64,000 bases of DNA from Lepidodermella squamata (GCA_047495785.1 JBLDXI010000048.1:1054001-1118000); one strand, 5' to 3'. Counted from the first letter of the stretch, positions 1-11,100 are shown. Made by a program: numbers and translations. The notes: generated by a model not told the origin, from the letters alone.

Positions 1-48
1 TATTGAAGTAGCATTTTTAAAGGCTAATTGTTATTTGCTTATTCTCAG

Positions 49-242
49 GGCACTTCACGGGCACGGCTCTGCAAGGTACCGACTACGTCAATTGGGATCC
101 TGAGCTAGTTTCCAAGTTTGGAAAAATCCCGCCGGGTTGCAAGAATTGCTGTGCCTACGTCAAGCCCTCAGGTTTCTGGGATTTTGCCAGCTGCACTGAG
201 AAATTCTATCACATCTGTGAGTCTGCTAAAGATGTGATCTGA
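49..242 (+). CDS. C-type lectin-like domain protein, last exon (5' part outside window)
   Basis: The exon opens after a good 3' splice site (ttattctcag, AG at 47-48) and reads without interruption for about 63 codons to a TGA at 240-242. The peptide has the C-terminal half of a C-type lectin fold: an aromatic and Asp-rich stretch (NWDPE), then Cys-Cys-Ala-Tyr, a Trp-Asp pair and the closing FYHICES. This matches the family pattern of W...C...FxC before the stop. Two adjacent Cys and a later Cys pair could make the usual long-loop disulphides. A sugar-binding EPN/QPD or WND motif is not intact, so ligand binding is uncertain. The domain call is inferred from this partial exon only. The nucleotides before 49 look intronic. 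Confidence 0.6.
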
Positions 243-544
243 AAAGAAAACTCCACACTCTTCAGCTTGAAATTGATTTCACGCCGAAAAAGTATTATAA
301 GCTTGAAGAAATGTGTTCAGATCCATATGATTTAGGGCCGTACGTAACAGGAAAATTCAAGTTAGGAGCAAAATAGTTTGATTGGATGAGACAGAGATTA
401 GCAAACATGACTCTGGATGTCATTATAGTCGGAATAAAAATGATGCAGTGCCTTGCAATTAGTGAAATACGGAAATACTTAATGGAAAACAAAATGCAAC
501 AATATTTGCAACAAGTATTTTAAGCTCAAATTGCTGGTTACGCG
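243..544. other. Intergenic, no gene seen
   Basis: This is the 3' flank of the lectin exon. Only short open frames without recognisable domains are present. Confidence 0.5.
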
Positions 545-822
545 TCGTCCTCGCGACAACGACATGATGGTCCACAAGGATCCTGTTTTTTTTGGAAGGA
601 TCCTGGAAATTTCCGGCCAGAATGTTGTATCGATTCAAATAGCAACTCTCCCATTCTTCCAATTTCATGCCACATGAACCGGGTCTAGAATTTGCATGGA
701 AGGAGCCTAAGCCAGAGCCTAATACTTCTTTTTTAGTTTCACTGTTGCAGGGCGGGATTCAGCTTCGGCTTGGTCACTAGAGATGTTGATTTCGACTGCG
801 ATAATCGAGGTGCGATAGTCAT
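545..822 (+). pseudogene. Cytochrome P450 3'-end remnant
   Basis: The DNA aligns by eye with the last exon of the intact CYP2-like gene at 9023-10595. It keeps the stretch encoding the HHDPVYWKDP region, the PERW-type motif, part of the haem-loop region and the conserved end (cttggtcac...gatgttga). Indels and a missing segment break the frame, and the Phe-Gly...Cys haem motif is damaged. A second fragment of the same 3' end lies at 13248-13477. All three keep mainly the last exon, consistent with partial segmental duplications. Confidence 0.75.
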
Positions 823-1347
823 ATACAAGTGTAGAATTATAGTCCAATCGAGATGCATTGGTTTTTCTAATGAAACTAGCGCCTTATTTAATACTTTTGA
901 AAATCTAATAATTTACAACGTCTTTAATTTAGAGGTTTTTCTGGAAATAATCCAGAAAAATCGACGCAGTTCCCCTATAGTACATAGTGCATGTGTATTG
1001 TCCGTGTCTAAAAATAATGTTGCAAATATTTAGCTTTGTATCCATATGTTGTGCAGACAAATATTTAGTATTTAGTGTTTTTCTACCAAAAGTAGCAATT
1101 CGCAATTCCTATTGTGATTAATTATCACTCCAGGGTGTTCCGCAGTCCGCAAAGTTGAACCGCGTGCAAAACGCAGCAATAATTTTGCGTCAACTTTCAG
1201 GAAAACATACCTCAATGCCATGGCACTTTTATTCGCAATGCTGATATTCCGTTCATGTCGACCACTCAACATCTGAACTAAGCTTAGATAATATATCCTA
1301 CTTCAAAATCAAAGCTCACAAAAAATAAGATTTGGTTATAAATTTCG
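823..1347. other. Intergenic, no gene seen
   Basis: Low-complexity AT-rich DNA between the P450 remnant and the first ion-channel gene. A TATA-like ttataaat lies only about 10 bp before the channel ATG, too close for an ordinary core promoter if that ATG is used. Confidence 0.4.
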
Positions 1348-3248
1348 ATGAAAATTCCGATCACATTGCTATTCCGATCTGCCCTTCTGTCCGCATTAGC
1401 TCAGTTGACGGCCAGTGAGTTCAGTCCCCCTGAGGAGAAATTCACAAATGACATGATTGAGAAATGTTGCCTACTGAAATGCCGGAGCCGTCCAGTTGCG
1501 GAACCGAAGACAAATTTAAACCTAACCTTTACCCCATTTCGATTCAAAGGCATAAATGACCGCGATCAAACGTAAGTTCCCAACTAGACCCTGCATATTA
1601 ATGTTGAAAAGAATGTTAACTAGAATGGAAGTTTTCGGTCAGCTGGATGTATCTTGGAAGCATCCGTGCACAATATGGAATGCAACAGAGAATGGCATTG
1701 ATCGAATCGAAATTAGGCTTGATGAACAGTGGCACCCTAGAATTATGTTATTCAACGCGCAAGATGCTGCAAACTATTGGGCCTTTGAGAAGTTTTACTT
1801 TACCTCGGTGCTAGATTTTACTCTTATTGTCCCAATTGCAGCTACATCACGAAATTCGGGAGAGCTGAATACTACCCGAATGGCGGCGTTAGCATAGTGT
1901 TTGCCACGACATTTACTACATTCTGCCCGCTCAAGTAAGCTGTAAAGAAGTATAAAGAAGGATGTGATTGCTTAAGCCTGTTACGTGTTGCTCTAGAGTC
2001 TAGAGCCTCCCGCCCTAAATTCGGACGCTTATTGGGGTTTACCTACTTTGCCAACCAGGTGAATTTTTGGAAAATAATCGGTAAATACAGAATTATAGAG
2101 GAGTTCTCGAACTATCGAAGTGCGGTTTCCAAAAGTCCAGGCTAATTAACCTTGACTTGCCGCTAAACATTTAGCCACTTAGACACCTGGCCGGAATTCG
2201 GGAACCGGGTACGCTAATTTCGGCCACCTCATCCAGATACGCTAATACTAATACCTTCAGAGTAATACCGTAATGTGCTTTGTGGAATGGATGCGCATAT
2301 GGTAAGAAAGCATTTGAAAGACGATATGAGCTCACTTGCCCTTGCCCATTCAGAATCATTTAAAATCATGAGATTGGTTCAACGCTGAACATTTATTCTT
2401 GAGCTACGTACTGTGAATCCCCGGCGAAAATTGGGACGCAACGGCCGAATTTAGGAAGTGGTCAAAATTTGGCATTTTACTCTACGACAAGCAAGCCCAG
2501 ATTAAGAAATAGATATGGTTTAATTCTTAATAATTCAAGTATATGATAATATGTTGCAACGGGTAATCTTCCCAGGCTACAAAAGTTTCCCTTCGACCAG
2601 CAAATTTGCACGATTCAAGTCGAATCATGGTTCAACATGGATCTACAGGAGTTCTTTGTAGAGCCTAAATCGCCGCTTATCCCCCTTGACGATGACAAAT
2701 TCATGAATCCTGGGGGTATTTGGAGTCTGGTAAATTCATCAGCCCGGTCAGGAGTGAACGACTACGAAAATATGCTAAGCTCGATTAGTGGGAAGAGATA
2801 CTCACTCGGTCTTTTCGAGTTCACAGTTAGACGTCGACCTATGGTATACATGATCAGTCTTTTCTACCCAAGTTTGACATTGGTAGTGCTGCTTTTATCA
2901 ACTGGCTTCCTGCCGCCTCAACGGGTAGATAGACCTGCTTTCTGTTGTTCGGTGGTGCTGGCCTACACAGTCTTGCTATCAATGGTGACAGAAGCGCTGC
3001 CAATGTCATCACAAATTTGTTATGCGACGATTTTCATGGCATTCCAGCTGGGGATAAGCGTTGTCACTACAACTTACAATTTGATAGTATGTGGCTTCGC
3101 GGCCAGAAAGAAATATCGTACAATTTGCGCAACAGTTCTCGGATTCTCGCTGTCGCGCATCAGATGTTACGATATTGTCATATATACCTTGCTGACATTA
3201 ACGACTGTGTTAGTCGATGTTTTCCTTTTTTGCTTGATGATGAATTGA
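1348..3248 (+). CDS. Cys-loop ligand-gated ion channel subunit, copy 1
   Basis: Exons 1348-1571, 1624-1791, 1842-1934 and 2576-3248 join in phase to 385 residues. The last three exons have exactly the same lengths as in the paralogue at 6700-8398. An N-terminal hydrophobic segment is the likely signal peptide. The ligand-binding domain has the WxxP...WNAT strand region and a Cys-loop with exactly 13 residues between its cysteines, containing FPFD. Four membrane segments follow: M1 from VYMISLFYP, M2 after DRPAFC, M3 from QICYATIF, and M4 ending at LMMN. The M3-M4 loop is only about 20 residues, so the large cytoplasmic domain of nAChR and GABA-A subunits is missing. Family membership is clear; ligand and ion selectivity cannot be read. 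The exon 2 donor is the weak GTTTTA. Intron 3 is unusually long at 641 bp. Confidence 0.85.
1935..2575. other. Enlarged intron 3 of channel copy 1
   Basis: Most introns here are 31-60 bp, but this one is 641 bp. A short inverted motif (cctaaattcgg near 2012, complement near 2447) hints at an inserted element, though I could not define its ends. The matching intron of the paralogue is enlarged by a clear MITE (7337-7504). Confidence 0.4.
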
Positions 3249-3798
3249 TCATTTTAATGAAGCTTACCGCTGGGGTCATCTTTTCCTACGATAGAGTCAT
3301 AAAATACCATATAAAAATACCATAATGATACTCGTAAAATTCTCTTCCAGGTCCCATCAACAAACTTGAGAGAAAGATGTGATGTTTACGCTAAAACAGA
3401 CCGATCGCATATAATCGTGAATCTGAAGCCATTGGGTTCTAATAAGGCCTAGGACATTACCGACATTCATTCTCGACCGCGCCAAATCTTCTAAAATGAA
3501 TCCGAAGATGAAGAGCCTGCTCCAGAACCCACTGCTATTATTGCCGACGAGAGCAGCGACAGTTAAGTCGAATTTCTCGAATAAATACTTAAAACGTAAA
3601 TACCGGATTATAAGGCACTGTCATCTATTTTTTCGAAAGGTATTTCCAGAAAACTGAATTGCTTGCCTGCCCGAGATCAATGCAAAACATGCCTTAAATT
3701 CTTAGGTTAGGTCTACCCCTAACTTAAATTTTTTTACATTTTATCTACTGCAAGTAAAATTTGTACATGTGCTTTGAGTCATCGATAACCGATATTTC
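3249..3798. other. 3' flank of channel copy 1, no gene seen
   Basis: The motif taaaattctcttccaggt at about 3334 recurs downstream of channel copy 2, so the duplication unit extends past the stop codon. A short open frame ending near 3565 encodes an acidic tail (ESEDEEPAPEP), but nothing upstream supports a gene. Confidence 0.4.
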
Positions 3799-4110
3799 TA
3801 GGGTAAGGTAACCTAATTCTGCATAAAACATTTCCACTTTTTTCAAACACCTGGCATTCCGTAACCACGAGGTTCTCCGGGCGCGAATTTTGATCATAAA
3901 CAGTCAGAACCCACTCCAGTAAGCCCACAAAATCGCATAAGCCAATTCCCCACCGTTAGGGAGCTACCGTTGCTGAAAGTCAAAAAAGGCAAAAATTTAA
4001 AATCGCTCGAGGGTGCCATAAATCTGCATAATCTGCAAATCATGGTTATGAAATGCCAGGTGTTTGAAAAAGTGGAAATGTTTTATGCAGAATTAGGATA
4101 CCTTACCCTA
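3799..4110. repeat. Fold-back element with about 60 bp inverted arms
   Basis: The left arm 3799-3860 begins tagggtaaggtaac. The right arm 4051-4110 is its near-perfect reverse complement, ending ccttaccct. The roughly 190 bp core shows no coding potential. Long arms and a short non-coding core suggest a non-autonomous DNA transposon or fold-back element. A target-site duplication is not obvious. Confidence 0.75.
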
Positions 4111-5402
4111 TTAACTATAATCATCGACCAATTTTATTGCTTCTACTTTCGCGCATCAAAATAAATAAAACACACAATTTTAATCCTGTTTCGCTTATTA
4201 TACCTGTCCCTTTCGGTTAGTGGAACCGCAATAGATTATGAGGGATTTTGTTAGTCAATTTTTGATCTGCAAGTACCTATATTGCCTGCTATATTGTCTA
4301 AATAGTTCGCAAGGGAATACGGTAGAAATACCGTCACTTGTTGGTTTGATTTTATAAAACTTGATTAAAAGAAACACCATTAGAATAAAATCAAGGTTTG
4401 AATGACCCCGAAAGTAATCATGTTTACTAGGCGGGCGCCTGTATAGTCTAGTATAGTCTGTACAGGGTGATCCAAAAGTCTATGTAGGTAATAAAAACTG
4501 TCGCTCATTCATAACAATGATAATTGAGTCTATTTATGATGTACCATTCGATTCCTTGCTCTTCCACGATTTTTTTGATATATAATTTGACTGGTTTCCA
4601 TCAAAATTAGAGTCACACTGAGCGCCAACAAAGAAGACGCACGCGGCTGTTGAGCGTTGCGCAATTCTTCAAAGGCGCCGTTGAAGCGCTTCTGAGGCAT
4701 TGCGTAACCCTGAGCAGTTTTCTATCAGCAGGTGTGTTTAGAATGAGAGTCATCGTAATTCTGAAACAAATTTTAATGAAAAGAACCAACCCACTGCTCA
4801 TTGTCCCTAATTTTTCGTTTAACACTTTACGCGCCGTATACGCACATTTGCGTATACGAAAATTTGCAGAGAATAGCCATATACGCACATGTGCGTAATG
4901 GTTTTTTGAACATTACGTAATAAGGATGAGTCAAAAAAATTCGGGACATCGACCAATGGTCTTAGAATTCTGTCCTCTGCCAGAAAATATCATAATATGG
5001 GGGTCGAATTTTTTGGTCGGCACGTCGAAAATACCCCGGCGACACAGGAATGGCTTCTCGCCAGGACCCCGGCGCGTAAATTGTTAAAACAGGCTTGAAC
5101 AGCTTTTCAAGCTTGGAGGCAATTTATTCAATTTATTCTAAGCCCCTTGAAACGGTTGTCTAGAATCGCTTAAAACGCCGCCGACTCATAAGCCAGTGAT
5201 GTCTTGTTTAAATTTTAAATATAGTTCAAATAGCTCTTCCCAGGAACGTTCACTTGGAGACCTTTTTAGCTTGAACGTATTGGATACTTTTTGGATACAG
5301 AATTTCTCCATCGGAAGTTTAGATTGCATTCTGGTAAAATGTTAAGCATTAAGATGTAATGAGCAGTCAATCAAAGTAGTGAAATGAGTAGCGAAATCAA
5401 AT
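4111..5402. other. Intergenic with possible transposon end and palindromes
   Basis: At 4463 the string cagggtgatccaaaagtc resembles termini of Tc1/mariner-like elements, but I found no matching inverted end or transposase. Two palindromes lie close together: 4835-4858 (10 bp arms around CATT, cgtatacgca) and 4882-4897 (perfect tacgcacatgtgcgta). No gene is supported. Confidence 0.4.
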
Positions 5403-6002
5403 ACCGTAAAAACCGAAATTGGGTGCCGTCTTTTTATAGTTTCAAACCAAGAAAAAAGTGAGGGTTTATGACAGGCGAGGTACAATTGTAGGCTGTGGTA
5501 TTATTTACTTGAATCTATCATCATTAGATTCAAATGAATTTGGAAAAGAGGTTAAAAATGAAAAAACAGTCAAATTTCCTCTTCGTATAGAGATCGTTTT
5601 CATTTTTTCATTCTCCTCGGCATCTTCCTCGATCATCAACCACACCGGGAACGCTTTCCACAGAAGAGGAGGGTATGATGTAAAAGTTTTAGATGAGAAA
5701 AATGAAACTCAACTTGTTTTAGGTTGTTCTTGACGGGAAATGATAACAACTCATCTCAACTAACAGGCATTTATATTCAGATCCGATTTGAGCTTCGCAT
5801 CAATTTAATTGAATGTTTGCTAAAACGAACTCGGAAATGCAATTAGTAAATTTCAATCATGTTACAAGTGCAAAATATTTATTAAGAAACCAAGACACTA
5901 ATTTAGGCCTGAGATATTATTGGTTCAATCGTCGCTCAGACTGGGGGCTTAAACCAGGCGAGGCACTATTATAGACCTAGGACCCAATTTCGGTTTTTAC
6001 GG
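5403..6002. repeat. 600 bp element with 22 bp terminal inverted repeats
   Basis: The left end (accgtaaaaaccgaaattgg) is exactly complemented by the right end at about 5981-6002. The interior has only short open frames. The shape is that of a non-autonomous DNA transposon. The motif caggcgagg occurs just inside both ends, in direct orientation. Confidence 0.65.
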
Positions 6003-6147
6003 TAACCGTCGACAAGGCAGCCCGAGTCACAGGTCGCGTGCGAGAACAAGGAAAACGCTATAAGCCTGTCAGAATGAGACATTTTCTGTTTCAATTTTGT
6101 GAAAGGAATCGTTTAAAAAAATTTGCTACAAAATATGCGCTAATTTA

Positions 6148-6272
6148 GATTATACTGCGAGAAAAAGTCGATTTGCAGCAGAGAAAAGTCCTTACTGCGC
6201 GAAAAAGTGTGTTACTGCGAAATGAAGATATTTACTGCGAAAAAAGATATTTACTGCAGGATAAAGTTTTTT
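6148..6272. repeat. Degenerate minisatellite (TTACTGCGAAAAA units)
   Basis: About five imperfect copies of tactgcgaaaaag-type units, roughly 20-26 bp apart, follow each other. The unit continues more loosely as tttactg to about 6480. It is not coding. Confidence 0.6.
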
Positions 6273-6699
6273 TCCAATCCTTACCTAAGAAATATTTCTG
6301 GAAATTATCTACATTTTTTACTGCTTTCATTAAATTACCAGGTGGGGGCGCCGTTGCTCGCTTTTCATGTTTTTCCAGCTGTAATTTACTGTATGTTTAT
6401 AATTACTGTACTTTGCATGCATATTATTTGCAAGTAAATTTTTTTAGGTTTTCTTGCTAACGGCTACATTATTTACTGTCCATTAAAAATTAAAATTACG
6501 TTAAAAACTATTGATAAACAATTATCACATGGGCCCTCGATTTCAATCCAGAGAATCGGATTGTTCCACTCCGGAGTCGACTGAGATGCCAAAAATCCGC
6601 CCAATCTTCCTAGCTTTTATCGACTTTGGGTGAATACTGTCTGTTTTTTACAGATCATGTCATAAAGTTTAATATTGAGGAGTTTAATTACAACTCCAA
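6273..6699. other. Intergenic before channel copy 2
   Basis: No gene or clear promoter motif is visible. Scattered tttactg strings continue the neighbouring minisatellite. Confidence 0.35.
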
Positions 6700-8398
6700 A
6701 TGCATTCATCGAGCAGATTCATTATCCAATCAGCTTTCCTGGCGGTTGGATTAGCTCAGCTGACGGACAACGAAACGTTCAGTACTCCTGAAGAGAAATT
6801 TACAAGTTACTTGATGGAGAAATGTTGCCTATTGAGTTGCCGCCGCCGTCCTGTCGTGGAACTGCATCAGAAAACAAATTTATCACTAACTTTCACCCCA
6901 TTTCGATTTCAAGGCATAAATGACCACGATCAAACGTAAGTTACAAACTACTGCACCTGCACCTGCATGACGGTAAAAATGATGTTAATAAGTATCCAAA
7001 TATTCGGCCAGCTGGATATATCTTGGCAGCATCCATGTACAAAATGGAATGCGACCCAGAATGGAATAGATCGAATCGAAATCAAAATTGAGGATCAATG
7101 GTACCCTAGACTGGTTTTAAACAACGCGCCAGACGCTGCAAACTATTGGGCATTTGAAAAGTTTTTTTTACCCTAAAACTAAATGGATTGCTCTATATTC
7201 TTGTCATCTTTCCCCAAAGTTACATCAATTCAATGGGGAGAGCTGATTACTTCCCGAATGGCGACGTTTACTTGCTGTTTGTCATGACTTTCACTGCATT
7301 CTGCCAACTCAAGTACGTTGTACATTACGATAGATATCGCGGGGTGGGCGACAGAACGACTTGACTAAAATACAAACAAATGGCGTAATGCATTTGACTC
7401 ACAGAAAATACTGGCGCTAAGCGACTGACTTGGTGGAGATGCAAAAATAGTTTTACGCCATTTGTTTTCATTTTAGTCAAGTCGTTCTGTCGCCCACCCC
7501 GCGATATATCGGAAAAGATATACCGGACAAACAACGGGTAAACCGGGTCTGCCTACTAATTTGGATTTTACAATATATTTTGAGCTTGTTACACATTTTT
7601 CTATATCAACCAAAACTAGTGAATTAGAAATGGGACAACTTGAATGGCTTAAATAGGTTTTGGCACTTTAATTTTCCAACAGGTATTAAGGTATGATTCA
7701 TGCAATATTTTAAACTCCTTCTCAGGCTGCGCAAGTTTCCCTTCGACCAGCAGACATGCACGATTAAAGTCGAATCCTGGTCCAACATAGACCTGCAGGA
7801 GTTCTTTGTCGAGCCTAAATCTCCACTTATCGGGCTAAATGATGAGACATTCATGAATCCTGGTGGTATTTGGAGTCTGGTAAATTCATCAGCCCGGTCA
7901 GGAGTGAACGACTACGAAAATATGCTAAGCTCGATTAGTGGGAGGAGCTACTCAACCGCTCTTTTCGAGTTCACTGTAAAGCGCCGACCAGGTGTATACA
8001 TGATCAGTCTTTTCTACCCGAGTTTGGCACTGGTAGTGTTACTTCTATCTGTTGGTTTCATGCCACCTGAACAGCCAGATAGACCCGCTTTTTGCGTTAC
8101 TGTGGTGCTGGCCTACGCAGTTTTGCTATCAATGGTAACGGATGCTCTGCCGGTGTCGTCAGAAATTTGCTATGCGATGATTTTCATGGCGTTCCACCTG
8201 GGGATAGGCGTCGTCACTACTACATATAATTTGATAGTTTGCGGCTTCGCTGCGAGGAAGGACTATCGTAAAACTAGCGCGACTTTGTTTGGATTCACCC
8301 TATCGCGCATCAGATGGTACGATATTTTCATCTATACCTTGCTGACACTTACGACTGTGTCAGTTGATTTTATCATTTTCTTCTTGATGATGAATTGA
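6700..8398 (+). CDS. Cys-loop ligand-gated ion channel subunit, copy 2
   Basis: Exons 6700-6935, 6993-7160, 7220-7312 and 7726-8398 join in phase to 389 residues. The protein carries a signal peptide, a ligand-binding domain with a 13-residue Cys-loop containing FPFD, and four membrane segments. The M3-M4 loop is about 20 residues, as in copy 1. Both copies have an EKCCLL motif with adjacent Cys early in the mature protein. Adjacent Cys occur in loop C of nAChR alpha subunits, but this pair is at the opposite end of the domain, so it does not identify an alpha subunit. Exon 4 includes a long stretch nearly identical to copy 1 (GGIWSLVNSSARSG region). Intron 3 carries a MITE. The two genes probably encode subunits of related or heteromeric channels; the ligand is unknown. 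Confidence 0.85.
7337..7504. mobile_element. MITE, copy 1 (TCGCGGGG ends), in intron 3 of channel copy 2
   Basis: The 168 bp element begins tcgcggggtgggcgacag and ends with the near-perfect reverse complement. The inverted repeats are about 50 bp, and TA dinucleotides flank both sides. A second copy is at 12063-12243. TA target sites fit a Tc1/mariner-type mobiliser, which is inference. It lies within the spliced-out intron and leaves the coding frame intact. Confidence 0.85.
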
Positions 8399-8459
8399 TC
8401 TTTTCATACGATGAAATCATGAAGTCACATATAATAATGGGTCTACCATGGGTCTACTT

Positions 8460-8559
8460 CATCTGCTCGTGGAAAATTGATTTTTTATTATAAAATTCCA
8501 CGTTTTCAGTTTTCAAATAAAAAATGGAATTTCGCAAATCAATTTTCCATGAGCAGATG
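8460..8559. repeat. 100 bp fold-back repeat downstream of channel copy 2
   Basis: The arms 8460-8483 and 8536-8559 (catctgctcgtggaaaattg and its complement) pair over 24 bp with one mismatch. Inner segments (aattcca/tggaatt) extend the stem. It lies 60 bp after the stop codon and is absent from the matching place in copy 1, so it was probably inserted after the duplication. Confidence 0.7.
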
Positions 8560-9022
8560 AAATAGATAATGAAAAGATTACATTTTATGCGGTAAAATTC
8601 TCTTCCAGGTTCCATCAAAACAAATAACTAGAGAAGCCAGTTCTGATTCAACGAAATCTATCGAAGAATAATCGACTTCTCTGTTTACTTTCCCACCAAA
8701 ATTTTTTAAATCAGCTGAACATCCGCGACCCATGAGTGGGCAGACTATCTTAAATTATGTCTATGTTTCTACCCTATGTAGACATTTGGAAGATAGGAGC
8801 TGAAGCATAACGCATGATCATTTCGCCAATTCACATGGCAATAAAGGTATGGTCGACATCAGTGCACCAGCATGTAAACTTATCAGTGGGTTTTTTTGCA
8901 AACGGTGTAGCCACATTACAAAAAATACATAAAGTAGTCAAGAAAGTAGTACGTATGAACAATGGCTCGTTACGACAATAGCAAATAACACGCTACATCT
9001 CAGTATATATCGCAATATCAAA
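8560..9022. other. Intergenic between channel copy 2 and the P450
   Basis: It contains the duplicated attctcttccaggt motif at about 8597 and AT-rich DNA before the P450 start. No separate gene is seen. Confidence 0.4.
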
Positions 9023-10595
9023 ATGAATGAATATACATATACATACAATATAGCTTATCAGGTGTTCTCATGGTGGAAGGTAATCGCCCCTGTCCTTGGT
9101 ATACTATATGGGTCATGGCGTTTCCTTCTCGACAAACGCTACCACCTCCCGCCAGGTCCAATGCCGATTCCATTCTTCGGTACAATTTGGGTCATGGTCA
9201 AAGAAACAGACCTGAATGGCTGCTTGCACAAAAATTTGAAGCGATTGGCACAGCGCTACGGCTCGGTTTACACTCTCTACCTCGGGCAGATGCGAATGAT
9301 TGTGATCAGCGACGCTAAAACAGTTAAGGAGACTCTAGTTGACCAAGGCAAAATTTTCAGTGGGAGGATTGACGATCAGTTCCCTGGTGCCGAAGATGTT
9401 ACTGGATGCGGAATTGTTACCGCTAATGGCGATGTCTGGAAAGCTAATCGCAGGTTTGGTCTGAAGGCGATGCGAGATTTCGGAATGGGGAAAGAAGTGA
9501 TGATCTCCAGAATTCAAGACGAAGCGAGTCATTTGCTGAATTTCTTCAAAGACATGGTCGAAAAAGGGGAACCAGTTTTCCCACGCCATTTAATCTGTAA
9601 TGCTGTGTCCAACGTAATTTGTGCTCTTGCATTCGGTAAGAGGTATGACGACCCTGATGACCCTGAATTCGTGGGATTGTTGCGAATGCTGGATGATGTA
9701 CTCGAGTCGTCACAAGAACCGCTGCTGACCGTGTTTCTTCCCTTCCTCAAATTCTTCCATCGACCAAAAATTGTAAGCTCAAAGAAATGGTCGATGTTTT
9801 GTCGCAACATTTTGTTTTAAGATTGCACAGGTTAGTAAGCTACAACGGGAAATCAAGCGAATCACAACTGCTTGTATAAGTGACCATCGAACGAATTTCG
9901 ACCCGGAAAATATTCGAGATTTCCCGGACCTATTCCTACAAGCTGAGATGAATGGTGAGGCTATGAGCTTGGATGACTTTAGCTGGATGAATATGGACAT
10001 GTTCAACGCCGGCACTGAGACAACAAGCACCGCTCTCACTTGGTCTTTGTTATATCTGGCGAAGTATCGAGACATCCAAGCGAAATGTCAACAGACTATC
10101 GATGAAGTGATAGAGTCAGACCGTCTGCCTTGCCAGGCCGACCGGCCTAAAATGGTCTACGTGGACGCTTTCTTTCATGAATTGATGCGGGTGACGACGA
10201 TTGTACCAACAGCTTTGTTTCATTCCAATTTGGATGTTCACACCCAAATTGGTGGTTACGACTGCCCTCCTAACACCATAATCGCCTACAACGTCACGAT
10301 GCTTCACCACGATCCTGTTTATTGGAAGGATCCTGAACAATTCCGTCCTGAACGTTGGATTGATCCAAATAGCGGGAAGCTGCTTTATCATTCTTCAAAT
10401 TTCATGCCGTTTGGAACTGGGCCAAGAATTTGCATGGGAGAAGCCTTGGCGAGAGCCGAGTACTTCATTTTCTTAGTTTCTCTACTGCAAAGATTCAGTT
10501 TCGACTTGGTCACCAAAGATGTTGAATTGGACCCCAGCAATCGCGGGATCATAAACACTTGCCCTGAGTATAAAGTCATTGTACGATCGCGTTAA
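9023..10595 (+). CDS. Cytochrome P450, CYP2-clan-like
   Basis: Exons 9023-9772 and 9831-10595 give 504 residues, a normal length for a microsomal P450; the single intron is 58 bp. An N-terminal hydrophobic anchor is followed by the Pro-rich hinge (LPPGPMPIP). Then come the I-helix oxygen-binding motif AGTETTS, the K-helix ELMR, the PERW motif and the haem loop FGTGPRICMG with its ligand Cys. All catalytic landmarks are intact. The PPGP hinge and AGTETT motif are typical of the CYP2 clan. It is expected to sit in the ER membrane and oxidise a small lipophilic substrate with electrons from P450 reductase; the substrate is unknown. The gene converges on the minus-strand Cys-rich gene 108 bp downstream. 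Its last exon has been copied into two broken fragments nearby. Confidence 0.93.
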
Positions 10596-10703
10596 ATTTT
10601 GTTACTGATAAGGATTTATTATATACTTAGAAGTAATCATTATAATTATATAAATGGGCGATGGACGCTTCTGCTAGAATAGGTGGGTATTTTTTTTATA
10701 AAA

Positions 10704-11027
10704 TCAGCAGTAAGAACAGCACACGCAAGCTCCTCTGCTGTAAGCTTTCATGTAAAGCGGGCTGAAGTTGAAGGAGGCACAAGTTGTCTGACATATTTGT
10801 TTCGTCGATGCTTGCACAAGCCGAACCGTTGAATCGCAGATGCAATTTATGCGGTTAACTGGGAAGTTCGCATTGAAGTAGAATCCACGATCTGGCGTTT
10901 GAGTTTGACAATATGCCTTGCACTGTGACTCGCTGTTCGCCTTGATTGCTTGTGCTGATTTAGTTGCTGCTGAGCTTCCAGAGGCTAAGACGAGCAAAGC
11001 TAAAGCGAAAATGTAAACAGCTTCCAT
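10704..11027 (-). CDS. Small secreted Cys-rich protein, type 1, copy A
   Basis: A 107-residue single-exon protein with a signal peptide ending near SGSSA, then a Cys-rich mature chain with CKAYC, CIC, CQTTC and a terminal CVCCSYC cluster. I recognise no named family. The CxxxC...CxC...CxxxC layout resembles that of the neighbouring type 2 proteins (11279-11587), so the two types may be distantly related. The mature region is almost identical, at DNA level too, to copy B at 13574-13897; I see one synonymous change over about 280 bp. An E-box CACGTG lies 68 bp upstream of the ATG, but the TATA box seen in copy B is degraded here. The function could be structural, antimicrobial or protective; nothing in the sequence decides. 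Confidence 0.75.
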   Translation of the reverse strand: MEAVYIFALALLVLASGSSAATKSAQAIKANSESQCKAYCQTQTPDRGFYFNANFPVNRINCICDSTVRLVQASTKQICQTTCASFNFSPLYMKAYSRGACVCCSYC

Positions 11028-11094
11028 TTTGTGAAGAGTAGTGAATGAGCAATGGGCATTACAGCAGGAGCACGAACGTAGAGTTATGAATCAC

Positions 11095-11100
11095 CACGTG
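11095..11100 (-). promoter_or_regulatory. E-box CACGTG upstream of Cys-rich type 1 copy A
   Basis: A palindromic CACGTG 68 bp before the start codon. The same hexamer lies 71 bp before the start of copy B. Conserved spacing in otherwise diverging upstream DNA suggests, without proving, a bHLH-type site. Confidence 0.4.

Noticed and set aside
3480-3570. Acidic ESEDEE-type C-terminal peptide
   Set aside because: No upstream coding sequence or splice structure supports a gene.
4463-4900. Possible mariner element starting cagggtgatcc
   Set aside because: No transposase motif and no opposite end were found; kept only as a note in the spacer.
6148-6272. Regularly spaced repeats considered as a CRISPR array
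   Set aside because: Units are degenerate and without unique spacers, in a eukaryotic genome; a minisatellite is the simpler reading.
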